Source: Corbicula japonica (Eukaryota > Mollusca > Bivalvia > Venerida > Cyrenidae). Taken from it: 64,000 bases of DNA. A program made the position numbers and the translations under genes. The stretch spans positions 744,001 to 808,000 of the forward strand of contig JAZAYU010000185.1 of the NCBI GenBank assembly GCA_038501625.1, in the 5' to 3' direction. Below the pieces are notes generated by a model. The model made no database searches, had not been told where the DNA came from, and was given only the letters and a program-made list of their open reading frames with translations. Numbering within the stretch: the first letter of the stretch is position 1; each line of letters opens with the position of its first letter. This document shows, piece by piece, positions 46,040-58,900 of the stretch.

Positions 46040-47925
46040 AACAAGAGCTGTCAGAGGAGACAGCATGCTCGACTATTCGAATCATTTGAAACAAATGCAA
46101 TTTGAAGATTAAAACAATAACAACTATGGCCATACATTCATGTGCAATCAGGAAAAATATTTACAAGTGAATGGTACGGGAGAAATTCTTTTCAAATAAC
46201 AGAAATAATTCCTAAATGTACCATAAATATTAAACTGAATAGGGGAATAACTATGAAATATTTCTGAATTTGTTAGAAAACTTGTTAGTAATTTTTTATT
46301 AGAGACATTTACTTTTAGTCAAATATCAATCACTTCAGTAATGTTACAGAAAAAGAACTGAAATGAAAATATAATGGTAGTTTGAAGTTGATACCTTAAG
46401 TATTTGCAAAGTTATCGATGAAGTGCACTTAAGTGAAAATATAAGTGAAACTAGAAATGTGTCCATAGGACACGGATGCCCCGCTATGCATCATTTTCAG
46501 ACACTCAAGTGCAATGATGGGAATAATACGCGATACACTGTCCTTTCATGGTGAACATTTGTGTCAAGTTTTTTTGAAATCCCTCCATTTATAATGAAGT
46601 TACAGCCTGGACAAGAAAATTCTATTTTTGGTAACAGTGACCTTGACCTTGGACCTTCAGGCTTGGGTATTGTGCGGACACACTGCCTTTTCATGAACAT
46701 TTGTGCAAAGTTATTTTAAAATCCCTCCATTTATAACAAAGTAACAGCCAGGACAAGATAATTCTATTTTTAGTAACAGTGACCTTGACCTTTGACCTAC
46801 AGGCATGGGCATGGTACGTGACACACCGCCCTGTCATGGTGAACATTTGTGTCAAATTATTTTGAAATCCTTCCATTCATAACAAAGTTACAGCCTGGAC
46901 AAGAAAATTCTATTTTTAGTAACAGTGACCTTGACCTTGGATCTACAGGCATGGGTATTGTGCGGACACACCGCCTTGTCATGGTGAACATTTGTGCCAA
47001 GATATTTTGAAATCCCTCCATTCATAACAAAGTAACAGCCTAGACAAGAAAATTCTATTTTTAGCAACAGTGGCCTTGACCATTGACATACAGGCTTGGG
47101 CATGTACGTGACACACCGTCTTGATATGGTGAACAATTATACCAAGTTATTTAAAAACCCAATAAGAAATAACAAAGTTACAGAGCTGACACGATTTTGC
47201 AAGAAAATTCTATTATTAGTAACAGTGACCTTGACTTTGGACCTACAGGCATGGGTATTGTACGCGACACACCGCCTTGTCATGGTGAACATTTGTGCCA
47301 AGTTATTTTGAAATCCCTCCATTCATAACGAAGTTAAGGGCCGACTGTATATTTTGCTTAACACAAAATGTAAGCGAAAAAGGGGCATAATTTGAAAAAT
47401 ATTGGAAGAAGGGTTATGGGTCTTGTTGGTTATGATGTAGATTTTGATGGTGAAAATATATTTCAAGTTTCAAGGCAATATCTCAATTAGTTTTAAAGTT
47501 AGAGGCAAAATGCATATTTTGCTTGACACAAAATATAAGAAAAAAGGGGCATAACTTGAAATATATTGACAGCAGAGTTATGGGTCTTGTTGGTAATGAT
47601 GTAGAATTTGATGGTGAATATATATTCCAAGTTTCAAGTTGATATCTCAAGTAGTTTATAAGTTATGGACCAAAGTGCATATTTTCCTTAACGCAAAATT
47701 TAAGTGAAAAAGGGGCATAACTTGAAAAATATTGGAAGCAGAGTTATGGGTCTTGTTGGTAATGATGTAGAATTTGATGGTGAATATATATTCCAAGTTT
47801 CGAGTTGATATCATAAGTAGTTTTCAAGTAATGGACCAAAGTGCATTTTTTGTTTAACGGACGCCGACGCCGACACCGGGGCGAGTAGGATAGCTCCCCT
47901 ATTCTTCGAATAGTCGAGCTAAAAA
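46040..47925 (-). mobile_element. Family C Helentron-like element (copy 4, inverted)
   Basis: Mirror image of RPL37 intron 1's copy, with full termini (aacaagagctgtcagaggag at the left, gaatagtcgagctaaaaa at the right) and five central units. Very similar to copy 1 over its whole length. Confidence 0.82.
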
Positions 47926-48255
47926 TCACTTAGCTTTCTATAAGAGTTGTATGTTTAAAAAAATTGGAATAAAACTTACTGTGTTTTAGATACCAAGTTG
48001 GTTTATGAATATTTATAACAAAGGTCGCGTGCTATCACGCCGCTTAAAAATTTGGCTGATACATTTTTTTTCCTTAGCGCCAACCTAGAAATAGTCTGGT
48101 TATTGGACCTAGCCACTGCCATTAAAATAATCAGTTTACTTGGAAAAAGTCACCAAGATTTTTTCCAACTTTCTGCAACTCCTGTTGAACTGAAGGAAAC
48201 AGAGATACTGGACCCGGGCTACACCTTGGGCTTAAGCCTGTCACTCTAGTTGTGT

Positions 48256-48792
48256 TCACAGGTGCTTGGAAGACGGACCCCGTATCTCCAAACAGGCCGG
48301 CCCCCCCCCCCCCCCCCCCCCCCCCAACAAAAAAAAATAAGGTCTACACGGGGTCTATACTACATAAAGTCATCTTTTTTGTTTTGTTATGATAGATCGG
48401 GATCGATATCAGTCTATCAACACCAAATTTAGTATCAAATACCAAGTTCTCTGAAAATTCGTGTTCCGACTATATAAGCCAGTGAAGGTAAATAACCAAA
48501 TCTCGATTCCGCCATTGACGTCAAGCCCAAATGTAAACAAAATTTTAAAAATCGGCACATCTCAACAAATATTGCACTAACCTTAACAAATATGGTATCC
48601 TTGGAAAACTTATCTATTCCTCTGTTGAATTCCGTCGAGCATCGGCTAGGAAATCAGAACATAACATCCATTTTTTCATTTTTCCGATGCACCTGTGAAA
48701 ATTATCGACTCTGGACAGAGTTTGGTTACAATGCAGATATAGTGAGTGAATTTTGATTGGACGAGCGATAATTCAAGGAGCTATTTTTAGCT
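48256..48792. repeat. Left terminal inverted repeat
   Basis: Runs from TCACAGGTGCTTGG to gagctatttttagc and includes the C25 tract at 48301-48325. Confidence 0.88.
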
Positions 48793-49019
48793 GGAAAATT
48801 ACCGCGTGTATTTAAAAATTTAATCGAATAGTTCAGTGACGGTTGATGAAGCTGCTCAACGTTTGAAACTGCATATTAACATGTTTTCGTTAAGTTGGTG
48901 AGTATATTTTGTTATAATGAATATTAAAAATGTGGCTGTTGGATGTTAATAAACTACCTTACTGAAGTGGTGGGCTATAATGCAATGTTTACATAGAGCT
49001 CGCGTAATAATTATATAGT

Positions 49020-49260
49020 TACAGTCTCCTCCATGGATACAACTTTATTGCATGGGCGAACATTTTAGATCCAGATAAACCGGCACTACATTGCCACTGA
49101 TCAGGATCTAAACTGTTAGCTTTTTGAGTCTTTAATTTATTGCTGACCAAAATATGCACAGTGTAGATCTTGGTCAGATGGCACGGATGTGCTGGCCGAT
49201 CTGGATCTACACTGATCCCACATACGTTAAATTGCGTATACATTATGGAGGAGAGGTTAA
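49020..49260. mobile_element. Family A palindromic MITE inside the TIR element
   Basis: Left end decayed (cagtctcctccatgg); right end TATGGAGGAGAGG-TTAA. All four hairpin blocks readable. Confidence 0.8.
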
Positions 49261-49862
49261 ATAATTTGATGCAAGCAAGAGCGTGTGGGCGGGAGTCCCC
49301 ATTAACCATTATATTCTGAACAAACTGTTCGATGAATAAATAAATTAAAATGCCAGCGAGGTTATGGGGCGATAACAACAAAGTTTACGTACCGGTAAAC
49401 TGCAGGACTGGTGTCCAGAGTGGTGGATCCGTAATGTAGCAGAACGATCATTGCGGGTTCTGATACCAGTTAACGAGTCAAGGTTGATAAGATTATTTTG
49501 CAAGCTTGAGCTGAGCTTGTGAAATTGTGAGATCAGAGGACAGGGGCGGATCCTAAATGGTGTTCAGATGGCTAGCTCGAACACCCTTATGGGGCTGCAA
49601 TATTTAATGGATAGAATCTGGTTATTAAGCAGACGATGCAGATGTGAAAAAATAAACAAAAATCCCAGCTGCGTTTGAGCGATAGAAGGGGGTGGGAGTG
49701 TGTGCAGGCGGTTGCCCTCCCCCCCCCTTCCCCCTATAAAACTCATTATTATTGAAATTCGATTGGCACATGACCTAACAGTTTTAGCAATAGCTATGCT
49801 CTGTACTGAAATATTAAGTTCCGCTAAACTAGATTTACCCTGTTAAATTTTAATGTCGATTT

Positions 49863-50878
49863 AATAGAATATGAAGTGGGAAATTATCATTCAAGTTCCA
49901 TAGACTCATTTCTGGAAATCTTACTTTCGACCCTGGGCTGACGAAAATACGTTACTCGCATCTTGTGGAAAGGCACACACGTGCATGCTTTCGTGTCGCA
50001 AGTTCGACATTATATTGCTCTAGACATTATTATTTCTGCAGATTTTTCAGCACATAATATACAAATGGTTTTCACATGTCCCCAGTTTTCTCTGATATCG
50101 GTAACAATCTGACAAACACAAGGAAATGAACACACGAAACGACATGAAACACTTTTCGTGCTATTTTCCACCATATAAACCGTTGAAACGCTTTATTTTA
50201 CGTTATTAGGTGCGAGAACTTTTTAAAATGTAAAAATTTAACACACTGGTAGACTAGGAACGCAGCGATTTGCCACACACTCCATATATATTGATTTATG
50301 AAAATAATTTTGTCAATAAGAGATAATTTTTCAATAAACTTGAACGTTTTCGTCGATTCCCAAAAAACAAATAGAATATGAAGTGGGAAATTATCATTCA
50401 AGTTCCATAGACTCATTCCTGGAAATCTTACTTTCGACCCTGGGCTGACGAAAATACGTTACTCGCATCTTGTGGAAAGGCACACACGTGCATGCTTTCG
50501 TGTCGCAAGTTCGACATTATATTGCTCTAGACATTATTATTTCTGCAGATTTTTCAGCACATAATATACAAATGGTTTTCACATGTCCCCAGTTTTCTCT
50601 GATATCGGTAACAATCTGACAAACACAAGGAAATGAACACACGAAACGACATGAAACACTTTTCGTGCTATTTTCCACCATATAAACCGTTGAAACGCTT
50701 TATTTTACGTTATTAGGTGCGAGAACTTTTTAAAATGTAAAAATTTAACACACTGGTAGACTAGGAACGCAGCGATTTGCCACACACTCCATATATATTG
50801 ATTTATGAAAATAATTTTGTCAATAAGAGATAATTTTTCAATAAACTTGAACGTTTTCGTCGATTCCCAAAAAACAAA
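49863..50878. repeat. 507-bp tandem direct duplication
   Basis: 49863-50369 and 50370-50878 begin aatagaatatgaagtggga and end gattcccaaaaaacaaa. In line-by-line comparison I found essentially one difference (catttctgg versus cattcctgg), so the duplication is recent. Lies between the left TIR and the helicase fragment. Confidence 0.9.
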
Positions 50879-50963
50879 CATCTTAAGGGTATCATTGTTT
50901 TGTCACATTCCTTTCGATATCTGGGAAAACTAGTGAAACTGTGAAAGAGCTTTGTTTTCGATG

Positions 50964-51000
50964 CCATTTAAGCCAATCAGATGTTTGAGATTTGAGACAA
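50964..51000. repeat. Family B fragment truncating the helicase
   Basis: tgccatttaagccaatcaga and tgtttgagatttgagaca match one inner arm of family B. The helicase frame ends within it. Confidence 0.7.
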
Positions 51001-51429
51001 TATCACCTGCATTCCACCAAAATATCTATCATTCCCACGAACACCTCGACAAATAAATTCAACATACTCAAATAATCGTTTGCTCATCATGGAACATTCG
51101 TCAATTATTAAACAATCTACACTACGAATTTTGTTAACTTGCGCGGCATACCGTTCGTCTGTTTTCATTATAGCAAGCAACTCTTTTTTGTTCAAGCGTG
51201 TATCCCCTATACCGCAGAACCTATGAAGTGTTTCACCTCCAAATTCTGGATATAGAGTAGCAGCTATTCCAGTTGTACATGTTATTGCGACATTTTTTTT
51301 GGTCCGACGAAGACTCTGAATAACCTCTTTAACAACGTATGTTTTCCCTGTCCCACCTTGACCAGTAAGTAACACATTATGCCCGGACAAACACATACAA
51401 TAAAACTGAGACTGCTGACTGCTCAACAT
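50985..51429 (-). pseudogene. PIF1-like helicase, truncated
   Basis: PIF1 helicases are 5'-3' superfamily 1 DNA helicases; related domains occur in Helitrons and other eukaryotic mobile elements. About 145 codons are open on the - strand. Walker A is LLTGQGGTGKTYVVKEV, followed by the family motif TCTTGIAATL, then ETLHRFCGIGD, then Walker B CLIIDECSMMSK and FGGMQVI. The frame stops where a family B fragment begins (about 50965-51000), so motifs III-VI are lost. The N-terminus starts just ahead of the first helicase motif. Confidence 0.82.
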
Positions 51430-51538
51430 TACTTACAGTTTGTAGAACTTGAAGACAAAAAGTTTTGCCACCTTTCAACAGAAGTGCGGGAACTGACTGA
51501 GAGCCGGCGCAAGAATATGTTACGCGATAGACTCCGCG

Positions 51539-52057
51539 GCTAAAAATAGCTCCTTGAATTATCGCTCGTCCAATCAAAATTCACTCACTATATCTGCATT
51601 GTAACCAAACTCTGTCCAGAGTCGATAATTTTCACAGGTGCATCGGAAAAATGAAAAAATGGATGTTATGTTCTGATTTCCTAGCCGATGCTCGACGGAA
51701 TTCAACAGAGGAATAGATAAGTTTTCCAAGGATACCATATTTGTTAAGGTTAGTGCAATATTTGTTGAGATGTGCCGATTTTTAAAATTTTGTTTACATT
51801 TGGGCTTGACGTCAATGGCGGAATCGAGATTTGGTTATTTACCTTCACTGGCTTATATAGTCGGAACACGAATTTTCAGAGAACTTGGTATTTGATACTA
51901 AATTTGGTGTTGATAGACTGATATCGATCCCGATCTATCATAACAAAACAAAAAAGATGACTTTATGTAGTATAGACCCCGTGTAGACCTTATTTTTTTT
52001 GTTGGGGGGGGGGCGGCCTGTTTGGAGATACGGGGTCCGTCTTCCAAGCACCTGTGA
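51539..52057. repeat. Right terminal inverted repeat
   Basis: Inverse of 48256-48792, from gctaaaaatagctcc to CCAAGCACCTGTGA. The two arms agree almost base for base. Confidence 0.88.
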
Positions 52058-52937
52058 TGTTGTCTGGTTAAAATGTTGCCATGTTTATTTAACCATTTAA
52101 AAAAACTGAATTTATCAATTAAACTTGAGTGTTGTCAGATCGTATAGCACCGTGACATTCAAATTCTGTAATTCAGACATTGTTTATTGCAGTAATGGCC
52201 CCTTGATATGTAATAACCGTTTACTTCAAACTAATCACTTATGGCCCTCATTACTTCATATATAAATAAGTCTCATATGACCAGCATCTTTCCCTGACAC
52301 AGTATCTTAGGCATGAATGATTTTTAACATGTTTTCTTTTCCCAAAGGAAATATTTTGACTTTGGTTTACGATGTCCTTGCTGTCCTGTCAATCCACTCC
52401 TTCCCTTCGCCCAAACAACAAACATGATTTTTTAAATCTCTTTTCTCAAACATATTTACTTTAATTGTCATATTTATCTTTTATCTTTGAATATCACTTC
52501 CTATAGCATATTATCTGCACCTTCATAACAAAATGATTAGTAAATTACTTTCACCTTGGTCTATTTTAACCCCCTTGTAGAAAATGTTTGATTAATTTGT
52601 CTGCTTAAAAACATTTCTAACCTGTAAATGTCATGTAATTGTATTTTATTCATAAACATATATCAAAATTGTCTTTTGGCATATTTTTTATAAAGTTAAA
52701 TTAATTTAACTTACAAGCAATAGTGAATCAGTTGCTGCTGTCTGGCTATTTGCAACGTCAGGGTGCTTTTTCGTTTCGGTATAATTTGATAAAGTTTTTC
52801 ATCTGTTCTTTGGAAAGTATTGTGGCAGTTTTCATGATGTGATGGAAGCTACCCTATTCATACATTTATGTTGAATGAAATTGATTTTAATAATGTGTAA
52901 CATTCAGAAAAATAACTGTTCAACATATATTTTTCAG
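52058..52937. other. Presumed TBL2 intron, no exon seen
   Basis: AT-rich; I looked for a short exon with ATG and a hydrophobic N-terminus and found none that is convincing. Ends in the acceptor tatttttcag. Confidence 0.5.
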
Positions 52938-55900
52938 AAGAAGAAACAAAAGAGGAATCTAAGAATACCAAGACAGTCAATCAGCAACAAGAGAAACAGT
53001 CTAGCAAGAAACAGAAGCCTGCAAGAGGGAAAGCTCATCAGGCACAGTTCACTCACAAATGGCTTGCTTGCTCTCTGAAAGGCCATGGTGCAAACATTTT
53101 GGACATGGATTTCAGTCCCAATGGAAAATATGTGATTACTGTTGCTGAAGGTTTGTTCATTATACTGGGCTTCTGTACTTTAGGAATCCTTCTTTAATCC
53201 TTTACTTCATGGATATGCCTTCTATCACATGGGCTACCAGTGTTGGTCCAGATTACCTGGCACATTTGTGCTGTCTTATCTGGATTACAGTGTTCACTTA
53301 ATAACCTGATAAATAAAAAAAAAGGGAATGGTGTAAATCCTTATTAGATGTCACAGGCTGGCTGATCTGGATCTACACTGATTGCCCATTTGATAAAAGT
53401 CATGTCAGTGGATTGAAGCGTTAAATACTTCACAAAGCCATACATGGTAAGCATCACTAATAAAGTGATTCTGTGAAAACTAAGTAAAAATATAAAAAGA
53501 AGTATAACAAAAATTACCTGGACTACTTTAATTATCAAACTACATTACAATTTACAATGTTCAAAAAACTCATTTCACCTGATGGTTGCCGACTTAGCAC
53601 TAAAATTTCCACAGAAGCTTCTGATAATGACAGGTTGCCAGTTTTTCACTACCAAAACTCTTAAAACTAACACCTTCATTGTTGACTAATAGCTTTCAGT
53701 GTGGCTTTTGCGATCTTTGCACTGTCTGTGATGCTCAAACCTGCAAAATGTCTCTGGGCTATGAATAACCATTCCAAAGATAATAAAACTAAATCATGAG
53801 ACCAGTCTCAAATTTCAAGCATCTGATTGGCTGAAATGGTGACCAGTCAGATGCTTGAGATTTATGATCTTGGGCCCTGATCATTGTATAATAGTATAGA
53901 TTGTAGTTACTTATATATCTGTTTTTTGGTTGCAGATCGATCTGTGTTACTTTGGTCAACGAAGGAATTTGAACAGAAAGATCACAAGTTAGTATGATGC
54001 TGTTGTTGTTTTTAAAAAGATATTTCATTTTTTGGTTGCTATATTTTGATTAGTTGAAAGTTTTTGATCATTTAAGGTTGTTTCTTGTACTACTATTCAA
54101 ACATCTTTGTTGTGTACTAGTTTTCTTTTTCGTCAAATGCTACTCTTTAATCAGTGAAAAGAGTTCACCCTTTATGGGAAATAGCTTTTATCAAATGGGT
54201 GACCAGTGTAGATCCAGATCATTTAGCACATCTATGGTGTCTGATCACGACCTACACTGTTCATTTTTAGATTCATTAGCTTATTCCTAAACAAGAAGTG
54301 AAAAATTTAAATCCAGATCAAATGGCAAGGATGTGCCAGCTGATCTGTATCTATACTGGTCATCCAATCACGATATAGGTTGGTGACAAAAGTGGTATCC
54401 ATGAAGTTAAGGGTTAAACTATTGGTGTGATACAAGTAAACAGTTTTCAACTTAAGAAGACAAATGCAACATTGTTATGTCCTTAGCGGAGTAAAAACTT
54501 GTTACAAAATCAACTATTGTTTATAAGAAAACTATAGGTGATAGTTGCTATCTTTCAAAATTGGAAAAAAATAAAATGCCAAAACTATCACTAAATACAC
54601 ATTCCTGTGATATAGTTCATGCAAAGCAGACTATGTTGTAATCGTTTTCTATTTCAGGTTTGTCCGAGGCAATGTGGATCTGGATCATGCAACAACAGTC
54701 AAGTTCAGCCCAGATTCCAAGTAAGTAACTTTACAGTTCTTTGCATAAGTTACCTGAGTAGTTAAGAGAGTGTTAGGCATTGAATAACAAAACATCTCTT
54801 TAGGTTATTTACATAGTTGGGGAAAAACATTGCATGCTCTAAAACATTTGTCGATATAATGGTTTCCTTTAAATTTTTATCTGATTTATCACTGTGTTAC
54901 CACCAAGGTACAAAATATAGTTTGTTCCAAAAAAAAACACTGAAAAGAGTTGTCTCAGGCACTTTTTAGCCGTTTTGTTTGTGAGCTGTTTACATGTAAA
55001 TGGTTGGGAATTTTGTTTTTAGGATCACAAATGACTTGTTATAAATTTTAATCTTTGAGTATTGTAAATATAAGAATTGAAAGAACAATAATATTCTGTT
55101 CTTTTGGGTGTTCTAGAACAGATTTTGAAAAGGAAGAGCTTCACACTTAACCAAAATGATTTTCATACCCTAATAAAAGTAAATCACAATTTGGATTCAC
55201 TCCTCATAATATTAAAAAAATAACCTCACAAAATGTCAAGAAATTTTATGTTGAGTTACAATAGTATTCTATTAAAAGTAGTAGAAATATTGAACAATGT
55301 TTTACAGGGCATTTGTTGTGAGCCTGGGAAATGCTAACACGGTGCGGGTGTTTCGGATTGGGAAGAAAGATGACGGAAGCCCCGGTAATATTACCGGGGC
55401 ACTAGACTTTCCTCAGGTTTGTTTAAATGAAGCTAATGAAGGCTTGCAAATGTTGATGATCCTCAAAAGTTTCATAAAATATATATTGTATTAAAACTTT
55501 TATTCATAAAAAGTACTTCAACTTGTAGATAAGTTGCAAATATAATTATATCTACTCTCTTTTTATGCCCCCGCCATGAAATGGCGACGGGCATTAAGAG
55601 TTGCTCCTGTCTGTCCGTCCCATATTCTCGTGAACGCAACTCCTCCTACACTACTGGTGGGAATTTAATGAAACTTGACCACAATGCTTGGCCTGATATG
55701 TTGTTGTGCATAAAGGTGGGGTTTTGCTCTTACATGTTCCGTTCAGAAGTTATGGCCCTTTGATAATTCCATTTACATTAGTTTTAATAGGAATATATCT
55801 TGTGAACGCAACTCCTCCTACACCTCTCCTGGGAATTTGATGAAACTTGACCACAATGCTTGGCGTGATAAGTTGTTGTGCATAAAGGTGGGGTTTTGCT

Positions 55901-58900
55901 CTTACATGTTCCGTTCAGAAGTTATGGCCCTTTGATACTTCCATTTACATTAGTTTTAATAGAAATATATCTTGTTTCTTAGATTTTGTGTTAAGCAAAA
56001 TATGCATTTTGCCCATAAATTTAAAACTTCTTGAGATACTGCCTTGAAACTTGAAATATATTTTCACCATCAAAATCTACATCATAACCAACAAGAGCCA
56101 TAACCCTGCTTCCAATATTTTTCAAATTATGCCCCTTTTTCACTTACATTTTGTGTTAAGAAAACTATACACTTTGCCCTTAACTTCGTTTGGAATGGAG
56201 GGATTTCAAAATAACTTGGCACAAATGTTCACCATAACAAGGTGGTGTGTCGTGACAATACCCATGCCTGTAGGTCCAAGGTCAAGGTCTCTGTTACTAA
56301 AAATAGAATTTTCTTGAAAAATCTTGCCCGCTCTGTAACATTGTTATTTCTTATTGGATTTTTAAATAACTAGGTGTAATTGTTCACCATATCAAGACGG
56401 TATGTCACGTACATGCCCAAGCCTTTAAGGTCGAAGGTCAAGGTCACATTTACTAAATATAGAATTTTCTTGTTCAGGCTGTTACTTTGTTATGAATGGA
56501 GGGTTTTCAAAATAACTTAGCACAAATGTTCACCATGACAGGGCGATGTGTCGCGTACCATGCCCATGCCTGTAGGTCAAAGATCAAGGTCACTGTTACT
56601 AAAAATAGAATTCTCTTGTCCGGGCTGTTACTTTGTTATGAATGGAGGGATTTCAAAATAACTTTGCAAAAATGTTCACTATGACAAGGCAGTGTGTCCG
56701 CACAATACCCAAGCCTAAAGGTCCAAGGTCAAGGTCACTGTTTCTAAAAATAGAATTTTCTTGTCCGGGCTGTAACTTCGTTATAAATGGGGGGATTTCA
56801 AAATAACTTGACACAAATGTTCACCATGACAGGGCGGTGTGTCGCGTACGATGCCCATGCCTGTATGTTGAAGGTCAAGGTCACTGTTACTAAAAATAGA
56901 ATTCTCTTGTTCGGGCTGTAACTTTGTTAGGAATAGATTGATTTCAAAATACTTTGACACAAATGTTCATCATGACAAGATGGTGTGTCCCGTACCATGC
57001 CCATGTCTGTAGGTCCAAGGTCAAGGTCACTGTTACTAAAATAGAATTTTCTTGTCAGGGTTGTAACTACGTTAGGAATAGAGTAATTTCAAAATAACTT
57101 GGCAGAAATGTTCACCATGACAAGGGGGTGAGTCGTGTACCATGTCCATGCCTGTAGGTCCAAGGTCAAGGTCACTGTTACTAAAAATAGAATTTTCTTG
57201 TCCAGGCTATAACTTTGTTTTGAATGGAGGGTTTTCAAAATAACTTGGCACAAATGTTCACCATGACAAGGCGGTACGTTGCATACATTACCCATGCCTG
57301 TAAGTCCAAGGTCAAGGTCACAGTTACTAAAACTTGAATTTACTTGTTCGGGCTATAACTTCTTTATGAATGAAGGGATTTCAAAATAACTTGGCACAAA
57401 TGTTCACTTTGACATTGCATTGCATTACCACCAACTTCTTCACAGACATTTCCGTAATGAGAAGACAACAGTGCCACAAATACAAATAATTTACTTGATC
57501 ATCAAGTTTATGCATATTCTTATAATTACTCGAACATCACTGTCTTTGAAATGCTATTATTCCCATCATTGCACTTTAGTATCTGAAAACGATGCATAGC
57601 GGGGGCATCCGTGTCCTATGGACACATTTCTAGTTAAATTTTGTGTTTTCTGGTTGAGGATATTCCTGATATGCATATTTCACTTATTAAGTATTTTCAC
57701 CTCTTGGTATTCAAGAATAAGTCAGACTTATTCTTGAAAACCAAGAGGTTAAAATACTATATTTTATTTTTATTTAAATTTTAAAAAATTATTATAAGGA
57801 TTTGTTATTTAAAACTTAGTAAGATGCAATCATTGGCAGATGCTGATGTTATCATGATGCAATAACACTAACATTTTGAACATTACACTAAAATAACAAG
57901 ATGAGTATAGCCTGACTATAGATTAGCAAATCCCTATTCTTTGAGAAGATCAAGATACATGTATTATTATGCTATATATTTTGCTTAGTGTTGCAAGTTT
58001 ATTGTTTAAATCGTGTTAAGAGCTTATATCCCATATTAAGTAACCAGTGAAGATCGAGATGATGACGCACATCTATGCAGTCTGATCAGGATGTACATGT
58101 GTTGCTTGTAGATTTATTAGGGCCCAAGATCATAAAACTAAGTTTTGAGATCAGTCTCAAATCTCAAGGATCTGATTGCCATTTCAGCCAATCAGATGCT
58201 TGAGATTTGAGACTGATCTCCAGATTTAGTTTTATAACCTTCAGCCCTGATCAGACTGTGTAGATGTGCCAGCAGATCTGAATGATGAGTAAAAAAGAAA
58301 AAAAAACAATAACATAAATTAACCCTTTCCCTTCATAGATATGACTTTCATGGCAAGGGCAAACAGTATAGATCCAGTTCATCCTTACCATCCAGTCATC
58401 TACAATATTTACTTTTAGAGTCATTAGGTTATTTCTGAAAACCATTGATCTAGATCAGGTGGCACAGATTTGCCAGCAGATCTGGATCTACACTGGTTAC
58501 ACATTTGATAAAATTCATGTATATGGATTAATGGGGTTCATACAAAAAAAATCTCCTATGTTGTTGTTGTATTTCCGTCTGAAGACGTATGGTGTGAATT
58601 GAAATATTACATCAAAGATATGCCCCTCAAAATGCAAAACTATCAGGATAATATGGAGATGTTCACTGTATTTCCAGGTTCATAAAGCAGTAATTATCAA
58701 CATTGGTGTGGCCAGCACAGGAAAATTTATCATGACATGTGCATGTGATACAACAATGATTGTGTGGTCTATAAAAGGTAAGGAAGATTTGTTGAAATTA
58801 TTTTGATTATTTAGGCTCTGGCCATTCTGTCCAGTTTGTTTCAGGGCCCAAGATCATAAAACTGTGATGGGAGACCAGTCTCAAATCTGAAGCCTGATGA

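Larger units (their letters stand above)
48256..52057. mobile_element. 3.8-kb element with ~0.5-kb TIRs and PIF1-like helicase
   Basis: Terminal inverted repeats 48256-48792 and 51539-52057, nearly identical apart from a homopolymer run (25 C on the left, 10 G on the right). Outer end TCACAGGTGCTTGGAAGACG. Flanks agttgtgt and tgttgtct match at 6 of 8 positions, so a target duplication is possible but not proven. The interior holds a family A copy, a 507-bp tandem duplication and a truncated helicase. No transposase seen, so it is either non-autonomous or decayed. Confidence 0.78.

Noticed and set aside
48250..48432. Short + strand frame with a proline run
   Set aside because: The prolines come from the C25 tract in a terminal inverted repeat.
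48840..48910. Possible TBL2 first exon (ATGTTTTCGTTAAGTTG with gtgagt donor)
   Set aside because: It lies inside the helicase TIR element, gives only six residues and no hydrophobic anchor, and has no support from homology.
49381..49455. Possible TMEM59 first exon on the - strand (MIVLLHYGSTTL, donor gtacgt)
   Set aside because: The phase does not join the 43041 exon in frame, and the peptide is not a convincing signal sequence.
49863..50878. LTR pair of a retrotransposon
   Set aside because: The two direct copies are adjacent with no internal region, primer-binding site or polypurine tract between them.
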